Notes under the pieces: model-generated
What the model saw: the letters and a program-made list of their open reading frames with translations, nothing else
What the model was told of the DNA's origin: nothing
Database searches by the model: none
In this document: positions 47,643 through 57,827 of the stretch, in pieces
Numbering within the stretch: position 1 is the first letter of the stretch
Layout: each line of letters starts with the position of its first letter
NCBI RefSeq assembly: GCF_001613385.1
Contig: NZ_BDCG01000004.1
Location: forward strand, 248,001-312,000
DNA length: 64,000 bases
DNA from: Nocardia flavorosea NBRC 108225
GTDB taxonomy: Bacteria; Actinomycetota; Actinomycetes; Mycobacteriales; Mycobacteriaceae
Reading direction: 5' to 3'
Made by a program: the position numbers and the translations under genes

Positions 47643-48107
47643 ATGTCGGAACTGAAAACGAGGCTACGCGCCGATATGACCGCCGCGATGAAGGCGAAGG
47701 ATTCGCTGCGGCTCAACACGCTGCGGATGCTGCTCGCCGCCGTGCAGACGGCCGAGGTGGCCGGCAAGGAAGCCCGGGAACTCTCCGATACGGAGGTCGT
47801 TGCGGTGCTCACCAAGGAGTCGAAGAAGCGCAACGAAGCCGCGGAGGTCTACACCCAGGCCGGGCGTGGCGAGCTGGCCGCCAACGAGCATGCCGAGGCG
47901 CGGATCATCGACGAATATCTGCCCACCCAGCTGACCGACGCGGAGGTCGCAGATATCGCCGATACCGCTATCGCCCAGGTCGCGGAGGAACTGGGCGAGC
48001 GGCCGGGTAAGCGGCAGATGGGACAGGTCATGAAGGTCGCGACCGGGCTGGCCGCCGGGAAGGCCGACGGATCCCGGGTCTCGGCGGCGGTGAAGGCGCG
48101 GCTCTAG
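47643..48107 (+). CDS. GatB/YqeY domain protein
   Basis: This 154-residue protein begins MSELKTRLRADMTAAMKAKD and carries LRLNTLRMLLAAVQ, ESKKRNEAAEVY and the terminal GRPGKRQMGQVMK-like segment (GERPGKRQMGQV). The YqeY family resembles the tail domain of the GatB amidotransferase and may bind tRNA; its role is not settled. The start matches M. tuberculosis Rv3688c. No Shine-Dalgarno sequence is seen before ATG 47643, so leaderless translation is possible. Confidence 0.9.
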   Translation: MSELKTRLRADMTAAMKAKDSLRLNTLRMLLAAVQTAEVAGKEARELSDTEVVAVLTKESKKRNEAAEVYTQAGRGELAANEHAEARIIDEYLPTQLTDAEVADIADTAIAQVAEELGERPGKRQMGQVMKVATGLAAGKADGSRVSAAVKARL

Positions 48108-48138
48108 ACGTTACGCGCCGCACCTTCACCGCCGGAGA

Positions 48139-50526
48139 TCACCGGGGTATCGGTACCGGTATGGGAATCGGCGGCAGGAACGGTGGCAGCGGTGGCAGCC
48201 CCGGCGCGTTCGGTGCCGAGGCGGGCGGACGCCCCGGCTCCGGCGCCTGCCGGATGGTGCCGTCGCTGAGATAGATCGTCACCTGCGAACCCGGAATGGC
48301 CGAACCGTTCGGTGTCGACCCGGTGACCGTGCCCTTCGGCGCCGAGCCGGGCGAGGTCACCGAGGTGACCTTGAAACCAGCGCCGGTGAGAGCTCCGGTT
48401 GCCTCGCCCGCTGTCATTCCCACCACATCGGGGACCTGAGCGTTCTCCGAGCCCCGGACATACTTCTCGTCCACCGGCGGCAGGGCCGGCGGCGGGTAGT
48501 TCACCGAGGCTTCCTTGACGGCTTTGAACCAGCTGCGCGCCGGTTCGTTACCGCCGAACAGGCCGTTGGCGTCGCTGGCCGGGCAGTTGCGCAGCGGGAA
48601 CGAACAGATCTCGCCGGGGGTCGGGCTGTCGCCGTAGATGTAGGCCGCGCCCGCCATCGAATTGGTGAAACCGACGAACGCCGAGGAGCGGTGGCTTTCG
48701 GTGGTCCCGGTTTTTGCGGCCACGGGCCCTTGCCAGCCGGTCGCCGCCGCGGCGGCCCCGGCGGTACCGCCCGGATCGTGGTCCTTACCCATCGCGTTGG
48801 CCAGAGTGTCGGCCAGACCCGGTTCGACGACCTGCTCGCAGGCCTGTTCGGTGAGCGGCACCGGTTTGCCGTAGCGGTCGATCACCTCGGCGATGGGCGA
48901 GGGCGGGCACCAGGTCCCGCCGGAGGCCAGGGTGGCCGCCACATTCGACAGCTCCAGCGGGTTCACTGCGACCGGGCCCAGGGTGAACGAACCCAGGTTC
49001 TGGCCCTTGATCATGTCGGCCAGGCTCTGGTTGTCGACACCGGACGACCCCGGCTCGGTGTATGAGCGCAGGCCGAGCCGGACCGCCATATCCACGGTCG
49101 GCGTCACTCCGACGGCCTGGATGAGTTTCACGAAGGCCGTGTTGGGGGAGGTGGCCAGCGCCTCGGTCACCGACATCGGTGATTTGTAGTTACCGGCGTT
49201 CTCGACGCAGTAGGTGGCGGGCGGGCAGCCGGGGGCGCCGCCGTTCCCCATTCCGCGGGCGTCGAACCGGCCCGGAACGTCGAGCTGGGCGTTGATGCCC
49301 ATGCCCTTTTCCATGGCTGCCGCCGTGGTGAAGAGTTTGAACACCGATCCTGCGCCGTCGCCGACCATCGAATACGGCTGGGCGAGCAGTGTCTCGTGTG
49401 CCTCCCGGTCCAGGCCGTAGGTGCGGCTGCTGGCCATCGCCAGTAGTGGATGTTTGTCCTTACCGGGGCCGATCAGTGACATGACCTCGGCGATATTCGG
49501 CAGGTGCGGGTCGGCGTGCTCGGCGAGGGAACGCTTGACCGCGTCCTGCACGACCGGGTCCAGGGTGGTGCGGATCAGGTACCCGCCCTTCTGGATCTGT
49601 TCCTGGCTCAGCCCGGCCTCCGCCAGGTATTGCAGCGCGTAGTCGCAGAAGAAGCCGCGGTCATCGGCGGCGATACAGCCTTGTGGCAGGCCTTTCGGTT
49701 CCGGCAGCACGCCCAGCGGCTGGGTCTTCGCGGCCCGGAACTCCTCGGCTCGGCTGGGGATGTTCTGGATCATGGTGTCCAGGACGGTGTTGCGCCGGGC
49801 GGTCACGCCCTCCGGGTTGGTGTAGGGGTTCAGTTTCGAACTGCTCTGCACCATGCCCGCGAGCATTGCCGATTGCGCGACGTTCAGGTCTTTCGCATCG
49901 ATACCGAAGTACGTCTGGGCGGCGTCCTGGATGCCGTAGGAGGAGTTGCCGAACGGGACCAGGTTCAGATACCGGGTGAGGATCTCGTCCTTGCTGAGCT
50001 CCTTGTCCAGGGTCAGCGCCATGCGGATCTCGCGGATCTTGCGTGCGGGAGTGGTCTCGATGGCGGCCCGGCGTTCGGCATCGGTTTTCGCGACCACCAG
50101 CAGATTGAAGTTCTTCACGTACTGCTGGTCGAGCGTGGAGGCGCCCTGCTGCACCTCGCCGCTGCTGGTGTTGGTGAGGAAGGCGCGGATGGTGCCCTGC
50201 CAGTCGACACCGTGATGGTCGGCGAAGCGTTTGTCCTCGATGGAGACGATGGCCAGCTTCATATCGTTGGAGATCTGGTCGCTGGGCACTTCGAAGCGAC
50301 GCTGCTCGTACAGATAGGCAATGGGGTTACCGGCCGTGTCCACCATGGTGGACACGGCCGGCACGGTTCCCTCGACCAGTTCCGCCGACACGTTGTCCAC
50401 AGCGTCGGCGGCGCGGTTCGAGACGAATCCGAAACCTCCGGCGACCGGGAACAACATTCCGGCAACGAGTACGGAGGCGAGTACACAGCTGCCCGCCAGC
50501 TTGAGGAGCGCACGTGTGATCGGCAC
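48139..50526 (-). CDS. ponA2: Bifunctional penicillin-binding protein with PASTA domain
   Basis: This class A PBP polymerises and cross-links peptidoglycan (about 795 residues). One N-terminal membrane helix is followed by the transglycosylase domain (IVSIEDKRFADHHGVDW with the catalytic Glu, then STLDQQYVKN). The transpeptidase follows, with Ser of SVFK (DGAGSVFKLFTT), SPN (TSPNTAFVK) and KTG (AAKTGTTESH), then one PASTA domain (VPDVVGMTAGEATG) and a Pro-rich tail. GTG 50526 fits the M. tuberculosis start; ATG 50574 adds 16 residues. It neighbours whiB4 as in Rv3681c-Rv3682. Confidence 0.94.
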   Translation of the reverse strand: MPITRALLKLAGSCVLASVLVAGMLFPVAGGFGFVSNRAADAVDNVSAELVEGTVPAVSTMVDTAGNPIAYLYEQRRFEVPSDQISNDMKLAIVSIEDKRFADHHGVDWQGTIRAFLTNTSSGEVQQGASTLDQQYVKNFNLLVVAKTDAERRAAIETTPARKIREIRMALTLDKELSKDEILTRYLNLVPFGNSSYGIQDAAQTYFGIDAKDLNVAQSAMLAGMVQSSSKLNPYTNPEGVTARRNTVLDTMIQNIPSRAEEFRAAKTQPLGVLPEPKGLPQGCIAADDRGFFCDYALQYLAEAGLSQEQIQKGGYLIRTTLDPVVQDAVKRSLAEHADPHLPNIAEVMSLIGPGKDKHPLLAMASSRTYGLDREAHETLLAQPYSMVGDGAGSVFKLFTTAAAMEKGMGINAQLDVPGRFDARGMGNGGAPGCPPATYCVENAGNYKSPMSVTEALATSPNTAFVKLIQAVGVTPTVDMAVRLGLRSYTEPGSSGVDNQSLADMIKGQNLGSFTLGPVAVNPLELSNVAATLASGGTWCPPSPIAEVIDRYGKPVPLTEQACEQVVEPGLADTLANAMGKDHDPGGTAGAAAAATGWQGPVAAKTGTTESHRSSAFVGFTNSMAGAAYIYGDSPTPGEICSFPLRNCPASDANGLFGGNEPARSWFKAVKEASVNYPPPALPPVDEKYVRGSENAQVPDVVGMTAGEATGALTGAGFKVTSVTSPGSAPKGTVTGSTPNGSAIPGSQVTIYLSDGTIRQAPEPGRPPASAPNAPGLPPLPPFLPPIPIPVPIPR

Positions 50527-50710
50527 AGCACCAGGGTAGAGGGTGGCCGTCCGGCGTCCGTGGAGTGTGGACATCCGGTGTTGTGTATCCGGATTCGCCG
50601 ATGAGGGGCCTGATCCGAGGGAACCCGCCTGACGTGCGTATTCGGCCGTGTGGGCGGGCGACAGCCACCGGGTCGCAGGGACGGACGTACCAAAAAGTCA
50701 TCATCCGGTC

Positions 50711-50772
50711 TTGCGCTCGCGGCATACCTTTACCTAGATTGAGAGCTCAGTGTGATAGAGCTAACACTCAAT
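50711..50772 (+). promoter_or_regulatory. Putative whiB4 promoter with inverted repeat
   Basis: TTGCGC (50711-50716) lies 18 nt before TAGATT (50735-50740). Just downstream, ATTGAG (50738-50743) and CTCAAT (50767-50772) form an inverted repeat, with a nested AGTGT/ACACT pair (50749-50753, 50764-50768). This AT-richer patch is the best regulatory candidate in the 301-bp gap between ponA2 and whiB4; nothing else was found there. Confidence 0.45.
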
Positions 50773-50875
50773 GTGGAATGTGGTGCACTTCGCAGCGGGG
50801 TTCGGGTTGCTGCGGAGTACACGCGATTCCGGAGCGCCGTGACCCGGTGTTCGGACTGGCAAAGGGGCACACCAA

Positions 50876-51199
50876 ATGCACATGACAACCCCCGTCGCTC
50901 GCTTGGATGTAGAGCAGGCCGAAGCAAGGATCGCCTGGGTTTCCCAGGCCCGATGCAAGGAAGTCGATCCCGATCAGTTGTTCGTACGCGGCGCGGCTCA
51001 GCGCAAGGCGGCGACGATCTGCCGGCACTGCCCGGTTCTGATGGAGTGCGGGGCGGATGCACTGGACAACAGGGTCGAGTTCGGAGTGTGGGGTGGTATG
51101 ACCGAGCGGCAGCGACGGGCGCTGCTCAAACAGCATCCTGAGGTGACCTCCTGGGCGGATTTCTTCCACGCCCAGCGCCAGCACCAGATGGCGATGTAA
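50876..51199 (+). CDS. whiB4: WhiB-family iron-sulfur regulator (WhiB4-like)
   Basis: This 107-residue protein has four cluster cysteines at 27, 49, 52 and 58 (C-x21-C-x2-C-x5-C), then the GVWGG turn at about 70 and a basic C-terminal segment. WhiB proteins hold a 4Fe-4S cluster that senses oxygen, NO and redox state; WhiB4 controls oxidative-stress genes in M. tuberculosis. The position between ponA2 and the ArsA-like pair matches Rv3681c. ATG 50876 has aaagggg 8 nt upstream. Confidence 0.93.
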   Translation: MHMTTPVARLDVEQAEARIAWVSQARCKEVDPDQLFVRGAAQRKAATICRHCPVLMECGADALDNRVEFGVWGGMTERQRRALLKQHPEVTSWADFFHAQRQHQMAM

Positions 51200-51219
51200 C
51201 CGTATCCCTATTGGACGAC

Positions 51220-51259
51220 CGGCCGCCGGGCATTCGAATCGCCGAATGCCCGGCGGCCG
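51220..51259. terminator. Bidirectional terminator between whiB4 and ArsA-like gene
   Basis: A perfect 17-bp stem (51220-51236 with 51243-51259) with a 6-nt loop lies between converging genes, 20 nt after the whiB4 stop. It has no U-tract. Confidence 0.8.
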
Positions 51260-51292
51260 AATGAATCGGCCGGCATCCGGCCGCGAGACCGG

Positions 51293-52432
51293 TCAGTCGG
51301 CAGCCGAGGATTCCGTACCTGCCAGCTGGGCTCCCACCGCGCGCAGCGCGGTCAGATCGGTGACATCGAACGGCAGCGCGGTTACCGAGACCATCGGCAC
51401 CCGCGGATGCGCACCGGTGAACCGATGCAGCAGATGCTGCTCACGCCGGGCGGTGGCCACCCGGTGGGCGTGTACCCGCAACACTCCGGCGGTCAGCGGA
51501 TCCGATTCGCCGAACCGGTCGGCGGCGGTGAGGGCGTGATCGGCCGGAAGCGAGCACAACACCGGATGAGTGCGGTTGAGCACCAGCCCGGCCAGCGGCA
51601 TCCGCTCGGTCGACAACCGGTCCACGAAGAACGATGCCTCGCGCAGCGCATCGGGTTCCGGTGCGGCGATCACCAGGAAATGCGTGCCGGGTTTGGCCAG
51701 CATCGCGAAGGTGCGATTCGCCCGCTCTTGGAAGCCGCCGAACAGCGACTCCAGCGATTGCAGGAAATTCGAGGCGTCCTTGAGCATCTGACCGCCCACA
51801 ATGGTCGACACCCCGCGGACCGCCAGACTCATCGCGCCGGTGACGAACCGTCCGACCCCCCGGCCGGGTGCCATGATGACCCGGATCATGCGGCCCTCGA
51901 GGAAGGTTCCCAGCCGTTTCGGGGCGTCCAGGAAATCCAGCGCGTTCCGTGACGGCGGGGTGTCCACGACGATCAGGTCCCATTCCTTCCGCCCCGCCAA
52001 CTGGCCCAGTTTCTCCATCGCCATGTATTCCTGCGTGCCACCGAACGACGAGGCCACCGCCTGGTAGAAGGGGTTGGCGAAAATCTGTTCGGCCTTCTCC
52101 GGCGTGGTGTGTTCGAGCACCATTTCGTCGAACGTGCGCCGCATGTTCAGCATCATGGCGTGCAGTTCGCCCTTGACCTCAGGGCCCAGGTCCACTCGCT
52201 GCGGGCTGTTGTCCAGATCCGCGACCCCCAGCGACTGGGCCAGTCGCCGCGCGGGGTCGATGGTGAGAACCACGACCTTGCGTCCCTGTTCGGCCGCGCG
52301 CAAGGCGATTGCCGCTGCCGTGGTGGTCTTGCCGACGCCGCCGGAACCACAACACACCACGACCCGAGCGGTGGGATCGGCGAGGATGCCGGAGATGTCC
52401 AGGGCTGCCGGGCCGGCCGGTCGGGTGCTCAT
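51293..52432 (-). CDS. ArsA/GET3-like ATPase, second of tandem pair (Rv3680-like)
   Basis: This 379-residue P-loop ATPase shows the A motif [21 protein letters not shown], the DP motif [13 protein letters not shown] and Walker B-like [19 protein letters not shown]. It lacks the cysteine metal site of arsenite pumps. The M. tuberculosis pair Rv3679-Rv3680 has been described as acting together as a complex. Its ATG overlaps the stop of the upstream paralogue by 4 nt, supporting a 1:1 partnership. Confidence 0.9.
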   Translation of the reverse strand: MSTRPAGPAALDISGILADPTARVVVCCGSGGVGKTTTAAAIALRAAEQGRKVVVLTIDPARRLAQSLGVADLDNSPQRVDLGPEVKGELHAMMLNMRRTFDEMVLEHTTPEKAEQIFANPFYQAVASSFGGTQEYMAMEKLGQLAGRKEWDLIVVDTPPSRNALDFLDAPKRLGTFLEGRMIRVIMAPGRGVGRFVTGAMSLAVRGVSTIVGGQMLKDASNFLQSLESLFGGFQERANRTFAMLAKPGTHFLVIAAPEPDALREASFFVDRLSTERMPLAGLVLNRTHPVLCSLPADHALTAADRFGESDPLTAGVLRVHAHRVATARREQHLLHRFTGAHPRVPMVSVTALPFDVTDLTALRAVGAQLAGTESSAAD

Positions 52433-53466
52433 CGGACTCCCTGTTCGGTCAGATAGGAGGCCAGCTCGTACAGGCCGCCTAGGTCCATCCCCTCGTCGAG
52501 GGTGGGTAGCTGCAATCGTGCGATATCCAGATCGAGCAGATCTGTGGCGCTCTGGTCTTGGGCGCTCAGCACGGTCGAATGCTCGACCGTCTCAGTGAGC
52601 AGACCTGCGAAATCGGCGGCCGTCAGGGTGATCCCGGCGGCTTCCAGACCGGCGCGGAGGGCCTCGGTATCGAGCTCACCTGCGGCCGCTGCCGTGCGGG
52701 TTTCCACACTCAGCGGGCTTTGCGCAGCGCGATTGACGATGACGCTGCCGATCCGCAGATCGTTCGCACTCAACTCCGCCACGGCATCGAGGGTCTCCTG
52801 GACGGGTAGCGCCTCGAGGAGGGTGACCAGATGGATCATCGTCTGATCCGAATGCAGCAGCCGGGATACGCTCTCGGCCTGCCCGGCGATCGGGCCCCCT
52901 TTGGCGAGTTCGGCCATCGCCTTGGTGACATCCAGGAAGCTCGCGATCCGCCCGGTCGGCGGGGCGTCGACCACGACCTCGTCGTAGACCGGCGAGCCCT
53001 GTTTGCCGACCCGGACCACGCATTCCTTGATCTTGCCGGTCAGGATGACATCGCGCAGACCGGGCGCGATGGTGGTGACGAAATCGATCGCCCCCATCCG
53101 GCGCATCGCACGTCCGGCGAAGCCGAGGTTGTAGAACATATCGAGGTATTCGAGGAAGGCGTGCTCGATATCGAGTGCCAATGCGACGACCTCGCCGCCA
53201 CCGTCGGCGGTGGCGATCTTCGTTTCGGTGGGTGGCAGCGGCGGCAGGTCGAACAGTTGCGCGATCGATTGCCGGTTCTCCACCTCGACCAGCAGTACAC
53301 GCCGTCCACCCGCGGCCAGCGCCAGCGCGAGCGCCCCGGCGACCGTGGACTTACCGGTGCCGCCTTTACCGGATACATAGTGCAGCCGGGCGTTCGCCGC
53401 ACGCTCGGGCCAGCCGGTTTTCATCTCCGGGTGGGCCGATTCCGGCATCGTCGTTGGTTCTGCCAC
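52429..53466 (-). CDS. ArsA/GET3-like ATPase, first of tandem pair (Rv3679-like)
   Basis: This 345-residue ATPase shows [21 protein letters not shown] as the P-loop and [18 protein letters not shown] as the Walker B-like motif. It is a diverged paralogue of the gene directly downstream, overlapping by 4 nt. GTG 53466 fits M. tuberculosis Rv3679 in length; ATGs at 53448 and 53424 are possible. The gene is divergent from the DUF4177/RidA genes. Confidence 0.9.
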   Translation of the reverse strand: MAEPTTMPESAHPEMKTGWPERAANARLHYVSGKGGTGKSTVAGALALALAAGGRRVLLVEVENRQSIAQLFDLPPLPPTETKIATADGGGEVVALALDIEHAFLEYLDMFYNLGFAGRAMRRMGAIDFVTTIAPGLRDVILTGKIKECVVRVGKQGSPVYDEVVVDAPPTGRIASFLDVTKAMAELAKGGPIAGQAESVSRLLHSDQTMIHLVTLLEALPVQETLDAVAELSANDLRIGSVIVNRAAQSPLSVETRTAAAAGELDTEALRAGLEAAGITLTAADFAGLLTETVEHSTVLSAQDQSATDLLDLDIARLQLPTLDEGMDLGGLYELASYLTEQGVR

Positions 53467-53616
53467 GGTCGCGAGCCTATAACCCGGACTGGACGGATGC
53501 CCGCATACTCCGGATTGTCCCGCTGTGGTGTACCAGACACCGGGATCCGACACCTGTTCGGCCGCACCCGGTCCTGCGCCCGGTGCTCGGCCCGCGACCC
53601 AGTACGCTCGGTGCGC

Positions 53617-53781
53617 ATGAGCGATATCACCCCGTGGGAGTACGCGACCGTACCGCTGCTGACGCATGCGACCAAACAAATCCTGGACCAGTGGGGCGCC
53701 GACGGCTGGGAATTGGTGACCGTGCTGCCCGGCCCGACCGGTGAGCAGCATGTCGCATACCTGAAGCGGCCGAAGCAGTAG
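53617..53781 (+). CDS. DUF4177 small protein
   Basis: This 54-residue protein begins MSDITPWEYATVPLL and contains LDQWGADGWELVTVLPG, the hallmark of DUF4177. Family function is unknown. The same small gene precedes the RidA gene in mycobacteria (Rv3678A-Rv3678c). RidA starts 20 nt downstream. Confidence 0.9.
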   Translation: MSDITPWEYATVPLLTHATKQILDQWGADGWELVTVLPGPTGEQHVAYLKRPKQ

Positions 53782-53801
53782 GCGTCGTGGGGGAATCCGA
53801 C

Positions 53802-54272
53802 GTGAGTGGACCCGCTACCGGATGGCGCGCCAATCTCGACCGGCTGGGACTGACAATGCCCCAGGTGGTGGCCCCCGTCGCCGCGTACGTGCCGGCGGTG
53901 CGTAGCGGCGCGCATATCTACACCTCGGGGCAGTTGCCGTTCGTCTCGGGCGAACTGACGGCGGTCGGCAAGGTCGGCGCCGAGGTATCGCTCGAAGAGG
54001 CGGTGCTCGCGGCCCGCTGGTGCGCGCTCAATGCACTGGCCGCGGTCCACGATCTGGTAGGCCTCGACGAGGTGGTGCGGATCGTGAAGGTCGTCGGTTT
54101 CGTGGCCTCGGCACCCGGGTTCACCGACCAGCCGCTGGTGATCAACGGCGCCTCGGAACTCCTGGGTGAGGTGTTCGGCCCCGCCGGTGCGCACGCGCGG
54201 TCGGCGGTCGGCGTTTTCGAGCTGCCCAAGAACACCCCGGTAGAGGTCGAATTGATCGCCGAGGTCCGATAG
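53802..54272 (+). CDS. RidA/YjgF-family protein
   Basis: This 156-residue protein of the RidA fold contains VAAYVPAVRSGAHIYTSGQLPF, EAVLAARWCALNALAAVHD and the terminal LPKNTPVEVELIAEV. RidA proteins hydrolyse reactive enamine/imine intermediates; this longer subgroup may lack that activity, and the classical arginine is not obvious. GTG 53802 is chosen because gggggaa lies 7 nt upstream; GTG 53787 is less likely. Confidence 0.88.
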   Translation: MSGPATGWRANLDRLGLTMPQVVAPVAAYVPAVRSGAHIYTSGQLPFVSGELTAVGKVGAEVSLEEAVLAARWCALNALAAVHDLVGLDEVVRIVKVVGFVASAPGFTDQPLVINGASELLGEVFGPAGAHARSAVGVFELPKNTPVEVELIAEVR

Positions 54273-54493
54273 GCCCACCTTCACACGGGCGGACCGGGCA
54301 GGGCGCGGGCGGAGTGCGGATTGTCACTTCGCCCCGCGGATATCTCCGGCCTTCCGATGGCTGTGGGAATCTGCTGTGAGCCTGCGGCTGCCCGGTAAAC
54401 CCGAACTGTCCCGGCCCCCGAGACCTGTACCGGCGTTCCGGCGCCGTGGACCGTAGATTCGACTCTGCTGCTTTCTGATCGGAGGTGTCGTCG

Positions 54494-55288
54494 ATGACAC
54501 TCACCCATCCCGCCTACGGACAGTTACGTCCGGTCACGCCGACCGCGGCGGTACTGCTCGCGAACAATCCGGGGCCGATGACCCTGGACGGAACCAACAC
54601 CTGGATTCTGCGGGCCCCCGGGCAAACCGACTGCGTAGTGGTCGACCCGGGCCCGGACGATTCGGAGCATATTGCCGCAATAGCCGAGGTGACCGGTGGC
54701 GCGGTGGCGCTCACGCTGATCACCCACCGGCATCCGGACCACACCGGCGGAATCGATGAACTGGTCCGGTCGACCGGGTCGCCGGTCCGCGCCATGGAAG
54801 CGGAATTCCTGCGTGGTGATGTCGCGCCGCTGACCGACGGTGAGGTCATCGAGATCGCCGGTCTGCGGATCACCGTGCTGCACACTCCCGGGCATACCGC
54901 CGATTCGGTGAGCTTCCTGCTCGCGGACGCGGTGCTGTCCGGTGACACCGTGCTGGGGCGCGGCACCACCGTGCTGGACCGTGACGGCACCCTCCGCGAC
55001 TATCTGCGTTCGATGGACCGGTTGCTGGAGGAAGGTGCGGGACGGGCACTGTTACCCGCGCACGGGCCGGACCATCCGGATCTGGAACCGGTCGCGCGGT
55101 ATTACATCGCCCACCGGCACGAGCGGCTCGAGCAGGTCCGCGCCGCACTCGACGAACTCGGTGCGGACGCCGACGCCATGGACGTGGTGCGCAAGGTGTA
55201 CGTGGATGTGGACGAGAGCATGTGGCCGATGGCACGCAACTCGGTCGAATCGCAGCTCACCTATCTGCGGTCCGAAGCGGACGCCTGA
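54494..55288 (+). CDS. Metallo-beta-lactamase-fold hydrolase (Rv3677c-like)
   Basis: This 264-residue protein has the HxHxDH-type metal motif as THRHPDHTGG, with later ligands in LHTPGHTADS and LSGDTVLG and a final His in LLPAHGPDHPD. It resembles glyoxalase II/LACTB2-like hydrolases or endoribonucleases; the substrate is not known. ATG 54494 has ggaggt 7 nt upstream. The length equals M. tuberculosis Rv3677c, at the same locus. Confidence 0.92.
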   Translation: MTLTHPAYGQLRPVTPTAAVLLANNPGPMTLDGTNTWILRAPGQTDCVVVDPGPDDSEHIAAIAEVTGGAVALTLITHRHPDHTGGIDELVRSTGSPVRAMEAEFLRGDVAPLTDGEVIEIAGLRITVLHTPGHTADSVSFLLADAVLSGDTVLGRGTTVLDRDGTLRDYLRSMDRLLEEGAGRALLPAHGPDHPDLEPVARYYIAHRHERLEQVRAALDELGADADAMDVVRKVYVDVDESMWPMARNSVESQLTYLRSEADA

Positions 55289-55818
55289 GCGGTCGTCGGC
55301 GTTCGACCCGTTCCGGCCCGTGCATGGCTCTGTGCGGACACCTCGAACACGAGCCGATACGCGCGTTGTAGCCGGTCCCGGTCGTGGCCCCCGGATAGGC
55401 GGGTCCGCTGCCGGAAAGCTACGAGACCGGGCCCGTCGAGTACCTGGTACAGACGGCTGGAGATACCGACGGTGCCGGCCGCCGAACGCACATTTCGGCG
55501 GCGCCCCGTAGATCAGGTGGCTGGGTGCGCGACAACCGGCAGATATCCGGAGGTGTCGGCGCGGGGCCGACTGGGCATGCCGGGATGTTCCGCCGACCGA
55601 CGGGGCGGCCGATGGCGAGTCCCGGCGGACGACGAACTTACAGGACCGCTGTACAGCCGCCCTGTGGGCATGGTGTTGCCCTGTGACCAGCGGCATCCGG
55701 CAATCTGCGCTGCAGCCGGTACCGACGAACGAACGACCCCGAGAATCGTTCACGGGTGGCCGAGCAGCACTGTCGCCGCGAACCGCCCGCACCCGTAGCC
55801 CGGCCGTGCGACTCGGAC
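55289..55818. other. Long gap between convergent MBL and crp genes
   Basis: About 530 bp without a firm gene. A 9-bp hairpin, GCCGCCGAA/TTCGGCGGC (55478-55502, 7-nt loop), may terminate transcripts. A 76-codon minus-strand ORF (55261-55491) has only moderate coding bias and overlaps the MBL stop, so it is not called. Confidence 0.45.
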
Positions 55819-56493
55819 TCAGCGCGCCCGGCGGGCCAGCCGTTCGGAATCGGAGATCAGCACGCTCTTGCCTTCGAGACGCAGCCAGCCGCGATGCGCG
55901 AAATCGGCGAGCGCCTTGTTGACCGTCTCCCGGGAAGCGCCCACCAACTGGGCGATCTCCTCCTGGGTCAGATCATGGGTGACGCGTAGCGCACCGGCTT
56001 CCTGGGTACCGAAACGCTGGGCGAGTTGCAGCAGCGCCTTCGCGACCCGGCCGGGGACGTCGGTGAAGATCAGGTCTGCGAGGTTGTTGTTGGTGCGGCG
56101 CAGGCGGCGAGCCAATACGCGCAGCAGCTGCTCCGCGATCTCGGGGCGCTGATCGATCCAGGACTTGAGCGCGTCCCGGTCCATCGTGACGGCGCGCACC
56201 TCGGTCACCGTGGTGGCCGTGGAGGTACGTGGACCCGGATCGAAGATGGACAGCTCGCCGAACATATCCGACGGTCCCATGATGGTCAGCAGGTTCTCCC
56301 GGCCGTCCGGGGAACGGCGGCCGAGCTTCACTTTGCCGGCGGTGATGATGTACAGCCGATCGCCTGGTTCACCTTCATTGAAGATGACGTGGCCGCGGGG
56401 GAAATCCACGGGCTGCAGCTGTTTGGCGAGCGCAGCCACCGCGGTGGGCTCAACGCCTTGGAAGATGCCGGCTCTGGCGAGGGCCTCGTCCAC
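55819..56493 (-). CDS. crp: Crp/Fnr-family transcriptional regulator
   Basis: This 224-residue protein has a cyclic-nucleotide-binding domain with [22 protein letters not shown] and the phosphate-binding cassette [20 protein letters not shown] long dimer helix and the helix-turn-helix [21 protein letters not shown] follow. It is the orthologue of M. tuberculosis CRP (Rv3676) and corynebacterial GlxR, global cAMP-responsive regulators of carbon and energy genes. GTG 56493. Confidence 0.95.
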   Translation of the reverse strand: MDEALARAGIFQGVEPTAVAALAKQLQPVDFPRGHVIFNEGEPGDRLYIITAGKVKLGRRSPDGRENLLTIMGPSDMFGELSIFDPGPRTSTATTVTEVRAVTMDRDALKSWIDQRPEIAEQLLRVLARRLRRTNNNLADLIFTDVPGRVAKALLQLAQRFGTQEAGALRVTHDLTQEEIAQLVGASRETVNKALADFAHRGWLRLEGKSVLISDSERLARRAR

Positions 56494-56647
56494 GAATGTG
56501 CTCCTTATCGGGAATGGCTGTAGTCGTCGGACCGAAGCAGTTCGGCCGACAGTGCAGTCTACGCGGCCTTATCGACGCGCAGTGACAGACACCACGAAAG
56601 GCAGGTTAACCGGGGGCTGTCCGGTCCACGGCAGCGGGCGCGCCGAA

Positions 56648-56902
56648 TCAGCTCGCCCGGGCGATATCGAGGGGTTCCTCGGCCTCCTCGCTACGGTTGC
56701 GACGGCGGCGCATACGCGCGACCGCCGCCGGTAGGCCGAGTTTGGTGAGCTCGTTGACCTCGGCGTTGCTGGCTTTGTCCAGGTAGGCCTGGACCTCCTC
56801 GTCGGGCTCGACAAGTTTGCGAAGACGGTTCTCCACTCGTTCCATACCGAGGGCGAACAGCATCAACACCACTGGGAAGAGCGCCACAGCGAGTCCTTGC
56901 AT
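56648..56902 (-). CDS. Small single-span membrane protein (Rv3675-like)
   Basis: In this 84-residue protein residues 2-19 ([18 protein letters not shown]) form one membrane helix. A cytosolic, highly charged helical part follows, with [19 protein letters not shown] and a basic RMRRRRNR stretch near the end. No family function is known. M. tuberculosis has a small membrane protein gene (Rv3675) at the same position between crp and nth. Confidence 0.75.
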   Translation of the reverse strand: MQGLAVALFPVVLMLFALGMERVENRLRKLVEPDEEVQAYLDKASNAEVNELTKLGLPAAVARMRRRRNRSEEAEEPLDIARAS

Positions 56903-56993
56903 GCCGGGTAGTAAACACGGTCGAGGTCTCAGATGGAATACGGGACCAGAACTGGCAGGGCAAGGTTGTCGGTGGGTTCCGTATGGTGGATGG

Positions 56994-57827
56994 GTGCGAA
57001 TCTCCCCCTCCGATACCGCCGGAAGCCCCCTTTCCGGAACAGCCGCGGCGGGTGCGGCGCCCTCGGTTTCCGGTGGGGTACGAAATCGGAAAACCGGTTC
57101 CCGACCGGCCGAAACCCGTTTGGGTCTGGTGCGCCGTGCGCGCCGTATGAACCGGATGCTGGCGCGGGCATTTCCGGATGCGCACTGCGAATTGGATTTC
57201 GGTAATCCGCTGGAATTGGCGGTCGCGACGATCCTGTCGGCGCAGTGCACGGATGTGCGAGTGAATATGACCACTCCTGCGCTTTTCGCCGCCTACCCGG
57301 ATGCCCGGGCCTATGCCGAGGCGAACCGTACGGAGCTGGAGGAACTCATCCGGCCGACGGGTTTCTACCGCAACAAGGCCAATTCGCTGATCGGTCTCGG
57401 GCAGGCACTGCTCGAACGGCACGACGGTGAATTACCTCACACGATGGCCGAACTGGTCCGATTGCCCGGAATCGGCCGGAAGACCGCCAATGTCATTCTC
57501 GGGAACGCGTTCGGAATTCCGGGTATCACGGTCGACACCCATTTCGGGCGGCTGGTGCGTCGCTGGGGCTGGACGGCCGAGGAGGATCCGGTCAAGGTCG
57601 AGCACATTGTGGGCGCGCTCATCGAACGCAAGGAGTGGACACTGCTGTCCCATCGGGTGATCTTCCATGGGCGCCGTGTCTGTCATGCCCGTAAACCCGC
57701 GTGTGGTGTGTGTGTTCTGGCCAAGGATTGTCCTTCGTTCGGCGCCGGCCCGACCGATCCCGATACGGCCGCGGCTCTGGTGAAAGGCCCGGAGGCCGCG
57801 CATCTGCTCGGACTGGTGGGCCGGTGA
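56994..57827 (+). CDS. nth: Endonuclease III (DNA glycosylase/AP lyase)
   Basis: This 277-residue base-excision repair enzyme removes oxidised pyrimidines. The helix-hairpin-helix [18 protein letters not shown] contains the catalytic Lys. The [14 protein letters not shown] segment carries the catalytic Asp. The 4Fe-4S cluster is bound by C-x6-C-x2-C-x5-C in [20 protein letters not shown] 56994 is the best available start and gives about 45 extra N-terminal residues compared with M. tuberculosis Nth. The stop overlaps the next gene. Confidence 0.94.
   Translation: MRISPSDTAGSPLSGTAAAGAAPSVSGGVRNRKTGSRPAETRLGLVRRARRMNRMLARAFPDAHCELDFGNPLELAVATILSAQCTDVRVNMTTPALFAAYPDARAYAEANRTELEELIRPTGFYRNKANSLIGLGQALLERHDGELPHTMAELVRLPGIGRKTANVILGNAFGIPGITVDTHFGRLVRRWGWTAEEDPVKVEHIVGALIERKEWTLLSHRVIFHGRRVCHARKPACGVCVLAKDCPSFGAGPTDPDTAAALVKGPEAAHLLGLVGR

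Noticed and set aside
55261..55491. 76-codon minus-strand ORF between the MBL and crp genes
   Set aside because: Only about three quarters of codons end in G or C, near background, and it overlaps the MBL stop; no ribosome site was found.
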